From Uloborus plumipes (Eukaryota > Arthropoda > Arachnida > Araneae > Uloboridae), in NCBI GenBank assembly GCA_038373865.1, contig JAXGGA010002895.1:5001-69000 (forward strand): 64,000 nucleotides of DNA, in the 5' to 3' direction. The notes under the pieces are model-generated. The model was not told the origin of the DNA. It did no database searches and saw nothing but the letters and a program-made list of their open reading frames with translations. Both the position numbers and the translations under genes were made by a program. Positions 11,401-23,351 of the stretch are shown in pieces; position 1 is the stretch's first letter; the number at the start of each line of letters is the position of its first letter.

Positions 11401-12016
11401 TCCTTTAATACGTTCATCAGGAGCCCTTTTTGCACGTGTGTGCAAATTTTTATAACTATATTATTATTTTTTCACCCTTACTTAGGGCCTTCGTTTGCTG
11501 AACTATGGTAGAGGGAAAAATAGTGAACAAGCACATATTTTGGTCCTCCTTCATTCCTCCCCAACCTGCCTCCCCGTTTCAAGAAATCAAATCGCCTTAA
11601 TGACCTGTACTACTTCAGGTCGAAAAAAGAAAAGAATCATATCAAATTAATCACTGAGGCGGCTCCAAAAATAGAAAAGATGGAAAAAATAGTTGTTTTT
11701 TTAAAAATTAACCAACTTTGAAGCTCAATATCTCGGCAACTATTATAGCTATAATAAAAACTAAAAAAGGGTTTTAAAGATAATTTTATGATCTTTAATT
11801 CATTAACTGACATTTTTTCTCGAAAGTAAATAGTTTTTGAGATATAAGACGAAAACTGAAAAAACACCCAGAAAACACCAGGTGGCGCTGCGAGCTCCCC
11901 CCACCACCACCGGGGACTTTTAGTATATTCATCAGGAGACCTTCCTGTACCTGTGTGCCAATTTGCAAAACTGCATGTTTTTTTCACCCTAATTTTGACC
12001 TTCGTTTACTAGACTA
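8401..12016. mobile_element. 3.6-kb foldback DNA transposon with tandem-unit arms
   Basis: Outer ends are inverted copies beginning TAGTCTAGT, with TTA at 8398-8400 and 12017-12019 as a possible 3-bp target duplication (PIF/Harbinger-like size, but the superfamily is not proven). The left arm (8401 to about 9945) holds three tandem versions of a roughly 525-bp terminal unit, starting at 8401, 8931 and 9455. The right arm (about 11011-12016) holds two, inverted, with the second starting at 11505. Each unit repeats a TAGT..CA..AACGAAG start and the AATTGGCACAC and CTCCTGATGAAC blocks. The middle (about 9946-11010) carries a decayed ORF. Confidence 0.8.
10213..10883 (+). pseudogene. Transposon-associated protein remnant, Cys-rich C-terminus
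   Basis: This lies in the centre of the foldback element. The first frame (10213-10524) contains LFLHAFSGCDTVSTTYNKGK. A shifted frame around 10525-10650 contains FPPTENAANFHSFRVYHQIQ and a WGW motif. A third (to 10883) contains a cysteine-rich tail with GTRCGCRKSRINCS and further CxxC pairs. From memory, a HAxTGCDT block, a PPT..AA..HS.RVY.Q.Q.W block and a Cys-rich tail occur together in a family of uncharacterised, transposon-linked arthropod and cnidarian proteins. I cannot assign a superfamily. Frame changes and the lack of an N-terminal part show that it is dead or badly truncated. Confidence 0.6.
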
Positions 12017-12212
12017 TTAGCGGTCCTCCTGTAGACAAAGTGTGCAAGTTGTATAGAGGCCTGCTTTGTTTGTCTTGTGAGGGGTTGGTGGTTAAAATTT
12101 TAACTATCTCTTTTCACATGACGTTGTTCCAGAAAATCAATGACAGCTAAAACAGAAAGTTTTCAGGAGAGTAAAGAGAAGTAAAAGTTTTATTTGAAAT
12201 GCTACCTGGAAA

Positions 12213-12865
12213 TAAATTGATTGAAAATAATGATAGAAATGTATGGATAGCACATATTCTTTTTCTTTTATATTTACAGACTTGGAATTAAATATTGTTA
12301 ATTTTAACCCTCTGTCAACGCTGAAACTAATGTCATTTACCCTTCTGTCAATCAGGTCTATTAAAAAGAAAAACCATGCTCAAACTTGCTTATAAAACAT
12401 GTGTCGTGCTACATTGGTTCTCTTGAGGATTGCCCTAGGTACATTTCTCCAAACTTTTCCTAGTCTTAGGACTGCACCAACAGTACAAAGTGTTGTGTCT
12501 GGTCTGACTCCCCCCTCCCTAAATTGATTGAAAATAATGACAGAAATGCAGGGTTCGAAATTACTGCTGGTCCACTGGTCCCAGACCAGTAAAATTTACC
12601 TCCGACAACCATAAGAAATAATCAGTGGTCCGAGGGACCACCGCTATTCTTATAGTAAGAGATATGCGGTTAGTTATTTAGCGTTAAATGTAACGCAGAC
12701 CAGTACATATATATGTTCACTGGTTCGAAGGATCAGTGAGACTTTTTAATGATTTCTAACCCTGCGTTTGCTAAATGTATGGATAGCAAACATTCTGTTT
12801 CTTTTGTATTAACAGACTTGCAATTAAATATTGTCAATTTTAACCCCCTTTTCAACACTAAAACT
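12213..12865. repeat. Direct duplication, second copy split by a MITE
   Basis: The segment at about 12213-12345 (TTGATTGAAAATAATGAT..GTATGGATAGCA..TTAACCC) recurs at 12523-12548 plus 12772-12865. The second copy is interrupted by the hAT-like MITE at 12549-12764. The uninterrupted copy gives the empty site. Confidence 0.75.
12549..12764. mobile_element. hAT-like MITE (CAGGGTT ends)
   Basis: The left end CAGGGTTCGAAATTACTG pairs with the right end ..ATGATTTCTAACCCTG. The interior contains repeated CACTGGTC / ACCAGTG stretches. The flanks share only AAATG (left) and a displaced AAATG after an extra CGTTTGCT (right), so the 8-bp duplication expected for hAT is imperfect. Confidence 0.6.
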
Positions 12866-15800
12866 AATACTTCATTTTTCCATCAAACTAAGTTCTAGCG
12901 ACCGAAAGTTGAAACACATTTTACGTCGTGGTTCCATCGTCTGCTTTTTAAGGATCTGTGTGAACATTAAACCTAAACTAGCCGCCAAGGCGGCTCGTGC
13001 AACGCATGCAGCGTATTGGTGTTCACCGCCTTCAGCGATATGCTTTGGGTTTTCAGCGCAGCACACCTCTAGAACTATTTCACAGAAACTTTCCGCGCAT
13101 TTACGCATGCGTCAGGTCTTCTCTGGTCTTGCCAAAATAGGGGTGTTAGTTGAGATAACAATAAGGGGAAGAATAATAAAAAGCATTTTGAGCCGTATCA
13201 AACAAGGTTGAACTATGCAAATTTCAAATACATAGTTAAGTTGAATATGTCAAAAGGAAAAGCAAATGCAAGTTTTAAATTGAAAACTTCTGAAAGTTAT
13301 CACCTATAATCCATCTACCCTTTTTTAAAGTGGAACTGTTCGCGAGTGCTAGGCGCGGTTTTCAAGGACGGACAGTACATATACACTATAAATTCACATA
13401 TGCGACTGTTATGAAATGTTTGGCTGCAAGGAGGTCTAACTCCTTTGGGGGTAAAAATTAAACAAAAAACTCAACAGTTAATAAAATCCTCTAATGAATA
13501 CATAAATTGTTACGCTTCTTTTAAACGAAAACAAAATTGGACGAAAAAAGTCCGCGATAAATTAAGATTAAAACATTAAACATAACTTAGCCATTGAAGA
13601 ATCGCAGATTTGGTATATTACGCAGAATAAAAGATTTTTATTCCATGAAACATTCGCTGGGTTTAACGCAGCGAATTCGGAATCCGTAGCAGCAAACATT
13701 AATTTCCCGACCAAGTTACACCATTTAAATACATTAAATATAAAACACTTAAATCTTCCGAGAGAACTTCAAGATGTAATTGTGCAAGTCACTTTTTCAC
13801 GTGTCACCGAACACGGGATGTCTCAAAGCCTGGTTAATAAATTCAAGATGATATTGAGGGGACGTTGGCAAAATATTTTTAACTTCCTCAAGAACTCATT
13901 TGGGAAAATCAGTCTGAAAGTGCTTTTATGACGGAGGCTGTATTTGAGCGGAGATATTAAATTAGATTTTTAAGGCGTTCATTAAGTTGCCGTGAAGGGA
14001 GTTGAGAAATAGTTTTGATGCAAACAATTAACATAATTGGATTATCAATGTGTGCGTGGGGTTTTTATGTATATATTTGATTAACTTTCTTAACTTTGAT
14101 TATTATCATAGTTGGCGTGCGGAAACAACAAAACGCATACTTAAAGCCAGTATTTTCAAATGTTTGCATAGCAATTAGTCTTTTAGAAAAAAAATCTGGT
14201 ATGGACCCCACACTACTTCCTTTTACGTGTACATTTCTTAGTAGTTGCCTTAAGTGTTAAAAAAAGTGCTTGGAGTGAGTAAGGTAACAATTCAAATATT
14301 TACTCCCCTAATCTACCACGAAACAATGCAAAAAATATTTTACAATGGTTATTTTTCTAAATATTGCTGATTTTAATATCATTTAGTGAATTTTTCGCAA
14401 AATATCGCCAATAGCGCCAAATTGAACCCAAATTCAAAAAATAATTTTTTCGCCAAATTTGTCGCCAACTTGGCGTCAAACACTTGGCGACCAAAAGCTT
14501 GGCGACATGTCGCCAAGTGGTGGCGCCAATTCATATCACTTGAGTCTGTATTGAAATTAACATTGATTTACCCCAAAAAAGGGGTAAAAGACCCCTTTGG
14601 GAACATTCGAATGCAATCACAAGGGGAGGTGCACAACAAGACCCCCCTCAGAGCCTACATACCAAGCTAGAAGTTTCTACGGCATATAGTTTTTGAGTTA
14701 TGCGAGCCACATACGCACATACATCCGCACATACGTACATACAGACGTCACGAGAAAACTCGTCGTAATTTACTCGGGGGTGGTCGAAATTGATTTTTCG
14801 GCTGTTTGTATGTTGTTAGGTACATATGCACGTGCTGACAGGTCGAAAAAACTACGCGACATTCATTCAGGGGTGAGCAAAATCAAAATTTAGACCGAAA
14901 TTGGAGTGAAATTTTTTTCGTGATCACAATACTTCCTTTACTACGTAAAAGGAAGTAAAAACATTCTTCCTTGAGTTTTAGGTCAAGGGTTTTCAAACTT
15001 TCAGGCTCATCACCGCTCTTTGAACATTTTGTGGAACCTCTCCCCTCACCACACGCATATGTGTTCAACACAAATAGTACAGTTGCCAAATCAAGGTTTG
15101 AAACTAAAGCGGGTTATTAAATAAAACTATAGATGTAAGTTTGTACGAAAAATTGTAACATTGCTTGCACATAACTTATTTTGAACATATTATTATAACA
15201 TAGGAAAATAAAGATTTAAATACATATTAATTTGAAGTAATAGGATTTAGGAATCGCAACTGCACTATTACGATTCGAAAGTAAAAACTGTTTTTTTCCC
15301 TCCACCCTAAGAAACATTGAAGAATCGTACGATTTGCAAAGATAAAATGTATTAATTAAAGTAGATCCATTATGAATCTTGTGAAATAAATATCTCTTCC
15401 ATAGCAGCCCAAATAAACGTGATAATTATGTCTCAAAATCGGGACTACTATAAACAGAACATTAATTCAAATGTTTGGCGCAGGATATATCCTCGATATT
15501 CTTCGATTTTCTATGCTTGAACTGAAAAGTCAGAAACAGAAAGTCTGTAACAGAAAAAATACATTTAGGTACCAGATATTTGTGTTTGAATAATAACTAA
15601 CAACTTCAAAATCAAAAATATTTTTCCTCTCAACAGCCAAAACGTCACACTCGATCAAAAAATATATTTTTATAAAAGGAAATGCCACTGAACTTGTGAT
15701 AAGTTTAATATTCTTTCTTTTGAAACAACAATTCGAGACTTTTCAAACCTTTCTCCAAGAGATAATCTTAAAAAAGTTTTTGTTCTTCTTGACAGGTGTA

Positions 15801-16196
15801 CATTTTCTATTCTTCAATATTTCTGTGCTCGACAGCTAACTTTTTCCTTTACTTATTTCTTCTTCCTTTTTTTTGACACCAAAACTTTGTTTCCTCTCAA
15901 TTTCACCATACTACGAATTTTTCTTCTAAATAAAGACTGAAGGTCTTTCTTTACTTTACAAAGCGCAATAATTTTTTACGAAACTGTTTACTGTAACGTA
16001 CCTTTTGTCCTACGTGAAAACATATGCACTTAAGCAGCTACGTGCTACACTTAATTGAGAAAAGGAGGGGAGGGGGAGCTAGAATCGACATTCGTGCATT
16101 AAAAAATAACTGTTTCATGAAAGCAATGTAATTAAGGCGACGCACATACTTTTAATAATATCCATGTACTTGTTTCGGGACATATAGAAAAAAGTC
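12865..16196. other. Unassigned DNA with a terminal hairpin repeat
   Basis: A GC-richer patch at 12960-13110 has an open frame on each strand but no recognised domain. At 14385-14535 the tetramer family TTGGCG/CGCCAA recurs many times. A dispersed-repeat candidate runs from ACTTCCTTTTACGT (14214) to a perfect 10-bp-stem hairpin at 14930-14957. No exon was recognised from 14960 to 16196. Confidence 0.45.
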
Positions 16197-16200
16197 TTAA

Positions 16201-17579
16201 CCCTACACTGCATGAATTTTTATTTTTCTTAGAAAAAAATATATGTGTTTGTCAATGTAATACGAAAACAGGGAAAAATATTTTTAAAAATTTAACTCTA
16301 AATTTTTACCACTTTCTAATTAAAAATAGTTTTGTTGCCAAATGGCTACACCGTGCATTCAACAGATAAAAATGATTTTAAATTATAGTGTTGAAAACAG
16401 TTCTTTTTTGTAAAAAATTAGAGGAATTGAACATTTGGTGCACTGTACTCTTCTAATCCTTTACATTTTGACATTTTACATCCTTGTTTATTCGTACTGT
16501 GTTCTTTCCAGCGATCAATTCTGTCAAATCTGATATCTTTTGAAGGCCCTCTCGCGCAAGCTTTCTTTTTTTTTTTTTTTGGTTTGTAACTAATTCCTCT
16601 GTAGCTAACGGTTTTAATATGCTTTAATTAATTTCACATGTGGGTTTGTTTGTATGTATGCATATAACTCTGAATAAAAGATAAAATTCACTTTTTTGCA
16701 AATATAAAAGTAATACATTTAATATTATTTTTAATACTACAGGCTAAATTATATTACATGTTGATGTATTATAATTGCATGTAAACTTAAGTGCGGATAT
16801 TCAGTAGTTTTGAAAATCAGAGGGAAACCAGTGATGATCACAGCGCATTCCTATGTAAAAGCGTATTTTTTTAGTTTTTTTTAAACTATATTTTAAAATT
16901 ATTAATGATTTTACTTGTCCGTGTAAGCACAACGTTTGTGCCAACTGAAATCGAAAATGAACACGTTTTAAAGGCTTTTCTCTATTGAATTTTTGTTTGT
17001 TCACTCTGTTGAACATCAACTAAGCATTGATAATTGCGAGGTCTAATAAACGGTAGAACAGCCGAAAGTACCACTTTTGGGTCCGTATGATTATTTTATA
17101 CCTTCCAAAAAGAGAAAGAAGCTAGCGCGAAACATAAACAAAGCACATACTTCATGAACTACAGAGATGAATCGAAGTGTTCTCTGGCTGCTTACTGCAT
17201 AATGTTGCCAAATGGCTACAGACATATATTATGTCCTAGATCTTTTCAAAATAATTATTTTGATGTAAAACGCTTCTTAAACGAAAGATAAATGTTTATT
17301 TAATTAATGTCATTTCCTTAAAAGACAAAGAAAAATATTTCATTGTAAAAAATAATTTCAAAACTTGGTAGTTTAAGTGATTTTGCTATCCATATGGATT
17401 CCTTTAAGAGCATGTAATAGACCAGTGCTGCCATGGATGGAGGATAAATGGTGATAATTACTTTAAATATACCCGATACTTGCTTTTTATGCATTGAGTT
17501 GCCTTATGACTACATTCTGCTATTCATAAGGAGATCAAATTGTCCCTGTATCCAATTGGCAACACCATGCAGTGTAGGG
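16201..17579. mobile_element. piggyBac-like element, non-autonomous
   Basis: Ends CCCTACACTGCATG and CATGCAGTGTAGGG are perfect 14-bp inverted repeats, flanked by TTAA at 16197-16200 and 17580-17583. The TTAA duplication and CCC start are the hallmarks of piggyBac-type transposons. A subterminal GTTGCCAAATGGCTACA motif occurs at 16334-16350 and 17203-17219. The interior (1379 bp total) has no piggyBac transposase that I can recognise, and it includes a copy of the dispersed repeat shared with 26.9 kb. Confidence 0.85.
16610..16880 (+). repeat. Dispersed repeat, copy related to 26935-27310
   Basis: Shared landmarks are TTTCACATGTGGGTTTGTTTG, AACTCTGAATAAAAGATAAA and TTTTGAAAATCAGAGGGAAA, in the same order in both copies. 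A shorter inverted match lies at about 2690-2765. The type of element is unknown. Confidence 0.65.
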
Positions 17580-17639
17580 TTAATCAAGGCATAAAAATTA
17601 GTTTTCGAATGCAAGTTAAACAACTAAACTGTACTCTTT

Positions 17640-18490
17640 TTTATTTTGCTTTTCCGAAGTTTATGTCTTTCTGCATTGACAATGAATACTCTACACCCTA
17701 ATAACTTTCCTCTCGAACCTAATATATTTGCATTTATAGAATTTTAACTGTTCTCTATTCTGCCGTGCGAAGTGCAAAAGTGGTATCTGCAGTCGAGGTC
17801 AAACTGACGTGAGATAAAATTCTTTCAAGTTTTGCGCCACCATGTATTAGATTCAGATGAAACTTTTCAGATTTTTTTTAAAAATATTTCCCGCTCTCAA
17901 ATAACCTTAAAACTTCGTATTTAGGTAAAATACGTCACAAAGAGCCACCTGGTGGCGATATCTCAATTTTGAAAAAAATTCTGATACGACTTTTGTGCTA
18001 GGCACGGCAGTACTGACCTTTCTCCTGACACTGATAGCTTCTTCCACTGAAAAGGAATGGTTGCTCTCATTTATTTATTTCTTCCTGAATTACAAAGCTT
18101 TCTGCAATCATAAATAGTGCAAACTCCTTGCTTATTACTTTCCTCCTAAATCTCATATCTTTTTAGATGGATAAAGAGTGTTAACTATAGTCCCGATGAC
18201 TTTCTTGCTGGATTCCATATCTTTCCGCATTGATAAAGGGTGTTAACTAGACCCCATGACTTTCTTGCTGGATCTCATACCTTTCTGCATTGATAAAGGG
18301 TGTTATATGCTCTCTGTGGGACTTCCTACTGACACTGATATCTTCTTTTATACATAAAGAATTTTACTTTCATTACTTTCCTCCTGAATCTCATATCTTT
18401 TGGCACTTATAAAGGATGTTAACTATACTCTGATGATTCTCTTCCTGGATCTGGCATCTTTCTGCATTGAAAAAGTGCGCTAAATGTTAT
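17640..18490 (+). repeat. Degenerate minisatellite, roughly 60-bp unit
   Basis: Diverged tandem units contain TCTCATATCTTTCTGCATTG followed by ATAAAGGGTGTTAACTA and CCGATGACTTTCTTGCTGGA. About ten can be followed, the clearest at 18150-18300. No coding function is seen. Confidence 0.7.
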
Positions 18491-20354
18491 TTGCTAGCCC
18501 TGGTTTCGAATAACCCCGACACTTGTTATTCGAAATAAAAATTCCCTACTTCTCCCATATTATGAAGAGTAATTTTTTACTGAACAATCAAAGTAGAAAA
18601 CAAGCACTATCATGGCTGCCAACTTTTCTAATATTGACGAGGGAAACTCCTTTTTGGCATATTTCCCGATTTTGTAATAAAATTTCCCTTAATACTTGGC
18701 ATTAAAGTCAAAACTTTCCAATTCATTCCAATGGACTTATTCTTTGTTGCCAAGAAACAATGTTATCGTTTATATTTAATGTGTCTCACTCATACGATTG
18801 CTTTCAACTTTTTGTTTTTAGAACAAGTAGAGCCAAAGAAACATGAATAAATCAAAATATCTGACGAAGAAACTGTTTTCTGAACAAATTTGTTACAAAA
18901 GAGTTCAATTTTAAGAAAGACAAAAGTATATTTAAGTAGTCGAGAATCCACAAATACCATTTCAAGAAGAAAGTGTGTTTTCCGAAAACAAAGTTTGTTG
19001 AAACAGTTATTGATACTATACTTTTGTCCATAACGTTGAATTTCCCCTTTTATTCCGCTTTGGGGAAAACATGATGATATGGTTAAAACAGTGCTTCGTT
19101 TTCGAACGTAAAACGATATTAAAAATTCGGATTTAAAATTTTAACAGAGTGATAACATTACTTATCATTCAGACCAAGAAATTAATTTTTACAAGAGAAA
19201 AAATATATTTTTTTAGCGATAATTTTTATGCAATACAAAACTTTCCCTTTGTACGAACAGACTATGTTTGAATGAAAAAATAAGTTAACTTGATTTAAAA
19301 TTGATTTTTTTAAATAAAAAGATTGCATGCACCACGTATCAAATCACATTCGTAAAGTTTTTAAGACGATTATACACTATTTTAATAAATTTCCAAAAAA
19401 AAAAATTATAAAAACTACTTCGAGCATTTTCTAAAGGAATTTCCTGAAGAGTAAAGCAACGAAAATTCTAAGAATGTTATTCTAGTTTTCTAGTCCAATT
19501 TACTGAAACCCCAATACTTTTTTAATGCACTTTAATCTTGGCAATGCCCGCAGAAAGTTCATAGAAAAAGAAATCTGATCTATTTTTCCTTTTAAGCACA
19601 ATCGACAAATCTTTGCAAAATGATACATTGTTTGGTCAAAAGATTTTATACCTAAGTTAATTTTCCTGAACGTTGCAACAAGTTTCAGGTTTTCACATGA
19701 CGTTAGCGGGAAGAAGAAAAAATACCGACTTATTTGATCGCTTGATTTATTACTCGTTCCCTAATGCAAACGTATTGAAAAGCGTTTTACAAAAACATGG
19801 ATTTTCATTTAATGAATTTGACACTTGAATTGGAAGGAACATGAATTTGCTTTTAACGCAGTGGTTGGCACATACATTTAGAATAAATTGATACATTCTG
19901 AAACTATTTTGCGTGTACTTTCCTCTACTGCAACGCCTACGCGATATCTTCGCCTTTCCATACTAAATAGAAAGGTCAGATTGGAAATGCTTGGTTCTGA
20001 AACTATCTTCGATTGTTGTTATAGTTTTTTTTTTTTTTTGACATAGTTAATACAGCCGAACCTCATTACTTCGGACACCTTAATGCGCTTTGAAACGAAT
20101 TACTGTTAAGACGAGCTACACTTGCGCGCACCGTGCGTTCCATTGTTTGATGTTTATTTCTTAAAAAATAGAGCATTATGTTTAATTCAACTATAATTAT
20201 TTTTAAGCTGTCAAGATTTTAATTCCTGCTAATGTCTCTTCTCTACTTTATGATTATCGTTATTATTTTGTTTGATTATTTATTGCTCAAAATCACCAGC
20301 TTTATATGTAGCTCAAGCTTTTAGCTAAAAAAAACATTTTAAAGGACTGTGGTA
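18491..20354. other. Unassigned AT-rich DNA
   Basis: There is no exon, tRNA or complete element. At 20050-20078 the sequence ACAGCCGAACCTCATTACTT resembles a pogo/Tigger-type end, but no partner end was found. Confidence 0.4.
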
Positions 20355-21917
20355 CACTAGGTGGCCAAAAGTATCCGGACACTTTCAAAAATTCACATTC
20401 TTACATATAGCTCGAGAAATAAGTGATCAATTGTTCTATAACTTTAGTCATACAAAATATAGACTTCACCGAACATTTCCAAGTTGAAATTAAATTACCC
20501 TTGCATTTGGGGGACGACAAGAAGGGGGTTGAAAGAAAAACCGCTTTTTGACCATAACTCTTCGAAAATAGCTCGGAATAAGCTATCAATTTCAGTAATT
20601 AATTAGCATACTATGTATAATTACTGTACAAATTTTTGTGAACGTACCACTCTTACTTCTGAAAATATGAAATATTTTTGAAAAAACGGCAATTTTATTT
20701 GAAGGGTTTTTGCTCATAACACGCAGAGTTTTTGATCAAACCTTATCACAACTTCAGGAAAGATGAAAAAATACAAGAGAAAGAACATACTAAAGCGGTA
20801 AATAAAAATATTAAAAATTCGATGAGATATGAACGTTAAAAGGAAATAATTTTTCACGGCGCATGCGCGAACGACAGAAATTTATAACTACAAAAATATT
20901 GTAGCCTGATTTATACTGCATCTTATAAAAAAAGTTTCAGTTGAATATCATGAAAAATGAAAAAGATATCAGCGATCTAGTGAGCTGTATTTCATTCATT
21001 CTCAGGCAATGCATAAATAGTGAGGGGTTGTCCACAAATAGTGTGGTGACAATCGATCATTTTTTTTCAATGTTAAATTGTATACAGTTTGAAAATTTAT
21101 ATTCGGCATAGAAGTCACATTTCGTCTGTTCGGCCAAAAAGACCTTATACGTACGTTTCCAAAAGTATCCGAACACCCTCTGAAACGTTGGTTTTGAAAG
21201 ACGACGCAATAACCTTTAATTTAAAAATAGCTCTTTGTGGACAGACCCTCACTATTTATGTATTGCCTGAGAATGAATGAAATACAGCTCACTAGATCGC
21301 TGATATCTTTTTCATTTTTCATGATATTCAACTGAAACTTTTTTTATAAGATGCAGTATAAATCAGGCTACAATATTTTTGTAGTTATAAATTTCTGTCG
21401 TTTGCGCATGCGCCGTGAAAAATTATTTCCTTTTAACGTTCATATCTCATCGAATTTTTAATATTTTTATTTACCGCTTTAGTATGTTCTTTCTCTTGTA
21501 TTTTTTCATCTTTCCTGAAGTTGTGATAAGGTTTGATCAAAAACTCTGCGTGTTATGAGCAAAAACCCTTCAAATAAAATTGCCGTTTTTTCAAAAATAT
21601 TTCATATCTTCAGAAGTAAGAGTGGTACGTTCATAAAAATTTGTACAGTAATTATACATAGTATGCTAATTAATTACTGAAATTGATAGCTTATTCTGAG
21701 CTATTTTCGAAGAGTTATGGTCAAAAAGCGGTTTTTCTTTCAACCCCCTTCTTGTCGTCCCCCAAATGCAAGGGTAATTTAATTTCAACTTGGAAATGTT
21801 CGGTGAAGTCTATATTTTGTATGACTAAAGTTATAGAACAATTGATCACTTATTTCTCGAGCTATATGTAAGAATGTGAATTTTTGAAAGTGTCCGGATA
21901 CTTTTGGCCACCTAGTG
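20355..21917. mobile_element. Tc1/mariner-type giant palindrome, 683-bp arms
   Basis: Both ends begin CACTAGGTGGCCAAAAGTAT and are flanked by TA (20353-20354, 21918-21919), as for Tc1/mariner elements. The arms 20355-21037 and 21235-21917 are inverted copies with no net insertion or deletion: an identical 62-codon frame sits at mirror positions 20589-20401 and 21683-21871. Only scattered mismatches are visible. The 197-bp spacer holds a third, internal copy of the terminus (21159-21176). No transposase is present. Confidence 0.92.
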
Positions 21918-22559
21918 TATGAAGCGACAGCACCCAGGCGAGAAATAAGTTGTTTTCACTGCAGATACACTAAACTAGCCATAAAGAACCTTTTACAGAG
22001 CTCATTGATTTTACTGAGAAATTTCATACACAATGAATAGGGTTGCAAAACTGGCTGTCCTGTTTGCTACTTGGCGACATAACATGCACAGAGAAAATTC
22101 TTTTACAGTATAAAGAAAAGGTGAGTTCGCGCAATTACGTATTTTTTTAGGCCTGAGTCATGTAATGTAAATATATACAGTAAAACTAGCTGCCACCCTT
22201 CTTAACGGCCACTTTTTCGTGACACGGATTTTTTGCCCCATAGACCAAATGTTGAAATCCCCCAGTGGGCACCCAACCCCTCTGAACTTCCGCCGAGTGA
22301 GTTCATTTCAATTTTTACAAAAACATAAGTTCGCTTTCTGTTCTTATTCTTCAGCCTCTCTGCTCAAGATCAACTTTGGAGAGGTCTTATTGTGCTGTTA
22401 ATGGATTGCGATAACTTTGGAGTGCACCTACCGACTGCCGTAGAATGACTGCCAGGGTCTTTTCGTAAGCCGGCAGTCGGAGTCGGTGTCCAAATTTATT
22501 CAAGACACCTAAACATTACATACAATAAAAATAGTACAAGACAAATAACAGGGTACAAT

Positions 22560-22853
22560 CAAGGGCGGATACAAGGGAGGGGCGATGGGGGCGATCGCCA
22601 CTCCCTTGAGGGACTCTTCTCCAGGAGTTTTTCGACTTTGAAGTTCAAAAAAAGGCAATTTTAGATGGTCTTCGATGATACTATGAGAAGTGGTTGGGGT
22701 TCGGGGCTCTGATCTGGAATTTTTCAAAATTGAAGACCGAAATATTTGTAATAAACATGTGCTAACCAGGATATGTGGCAAAAAATGAGGGGGGGGGGGG
22801 GTAGAAAAAAAAACAATCGCCCCTCCCTTGGAACATTTCTGTATCCTCCCTTG
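22560..22853. mobile_element. hAT MITE, copy 1 of GGGCGGATAC family
   Basis: Ends CAAGGGCGGATACA and TGTATCCTCCCTTG are flanked by an exact 8-bp duplication GGTACAAT (22552-22559 and 22854-22861), the hAT signature. The interior GCGATGGGGGCGATCGCC and AACATTTCTG blocks match the copy at 32049-32339. The 127-codon frame across it is chance. Confidence 0.92.
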
Positions 22854-22921
22854 GGTACAATAATACATCGGCATTGGGGTACAATCGGTCATCGGCCAAT
22901 TTGCTTATCGGTGCATCCCTA

Positions 22922-23095
22922 CTAGACAGCAACTTAAGTTGACATTGACGTCACTAAGGGCGGAGCCAATAAGAGCTCACAAGCAGTTAGCGATTTCCTC
23001 TAATTCGCCAAGTAGGCTGTGACGTTTTATCCAGCTCGTTTTTCATAGGCTAACGTCACGCTGACGTCACGATGTTTTTGTCAAGACTTGCAGTG
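22922..23095 (+). repeat. Left member of a 180-bp inverted repeat pair
   Basis: Starts at CTAGACAGCAACTTAAGTTG after TA and continues through GACGTCA and ACGTCACGCTGACGTCACG to TTTTTGTCAAGAC. The inverted partner is at about 26020-26200. The two may be TIRs of a 3.3-kb element (TA on both outer sides) or two independent inverted copies. Confidence 0.65.
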
Positions 23096-23351
23096 CAGTA
23101 TAGTAGCTCAATGGAACTTCTGTACAAAAAATTTGTGTTATACTTGCTCATATTAAGTATCATAGAAATTATCTCACAATTGTAATGAAAACCCTTTAAA
23201 GCGGACAAAATTTCATGGAACGAAGGTGTGGCTGCTTAGAACGGTTTTATCATACTGTATTTTTCTCCCTATGCAGTTTCGTTTTCTTCTCTTGAATTCA
23301 AAATACAATTTTCAGTGTGTACAGCAGTTTGTTTATATACCTTGGTTCAAA

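Noticed and set aside
22509..22892. 127-codon open frame on the minus strand
   Set aside because: Overlaps the hAT MITE 22560-22853 and both target duplications; chance frame.
22178..23258. pogo-like element with ACAGTAAAAC / GTTTTATCATACTGT ends
   Set aside because: The inverted match is weak and its span conflicts with other better-supported boundaries in the region.
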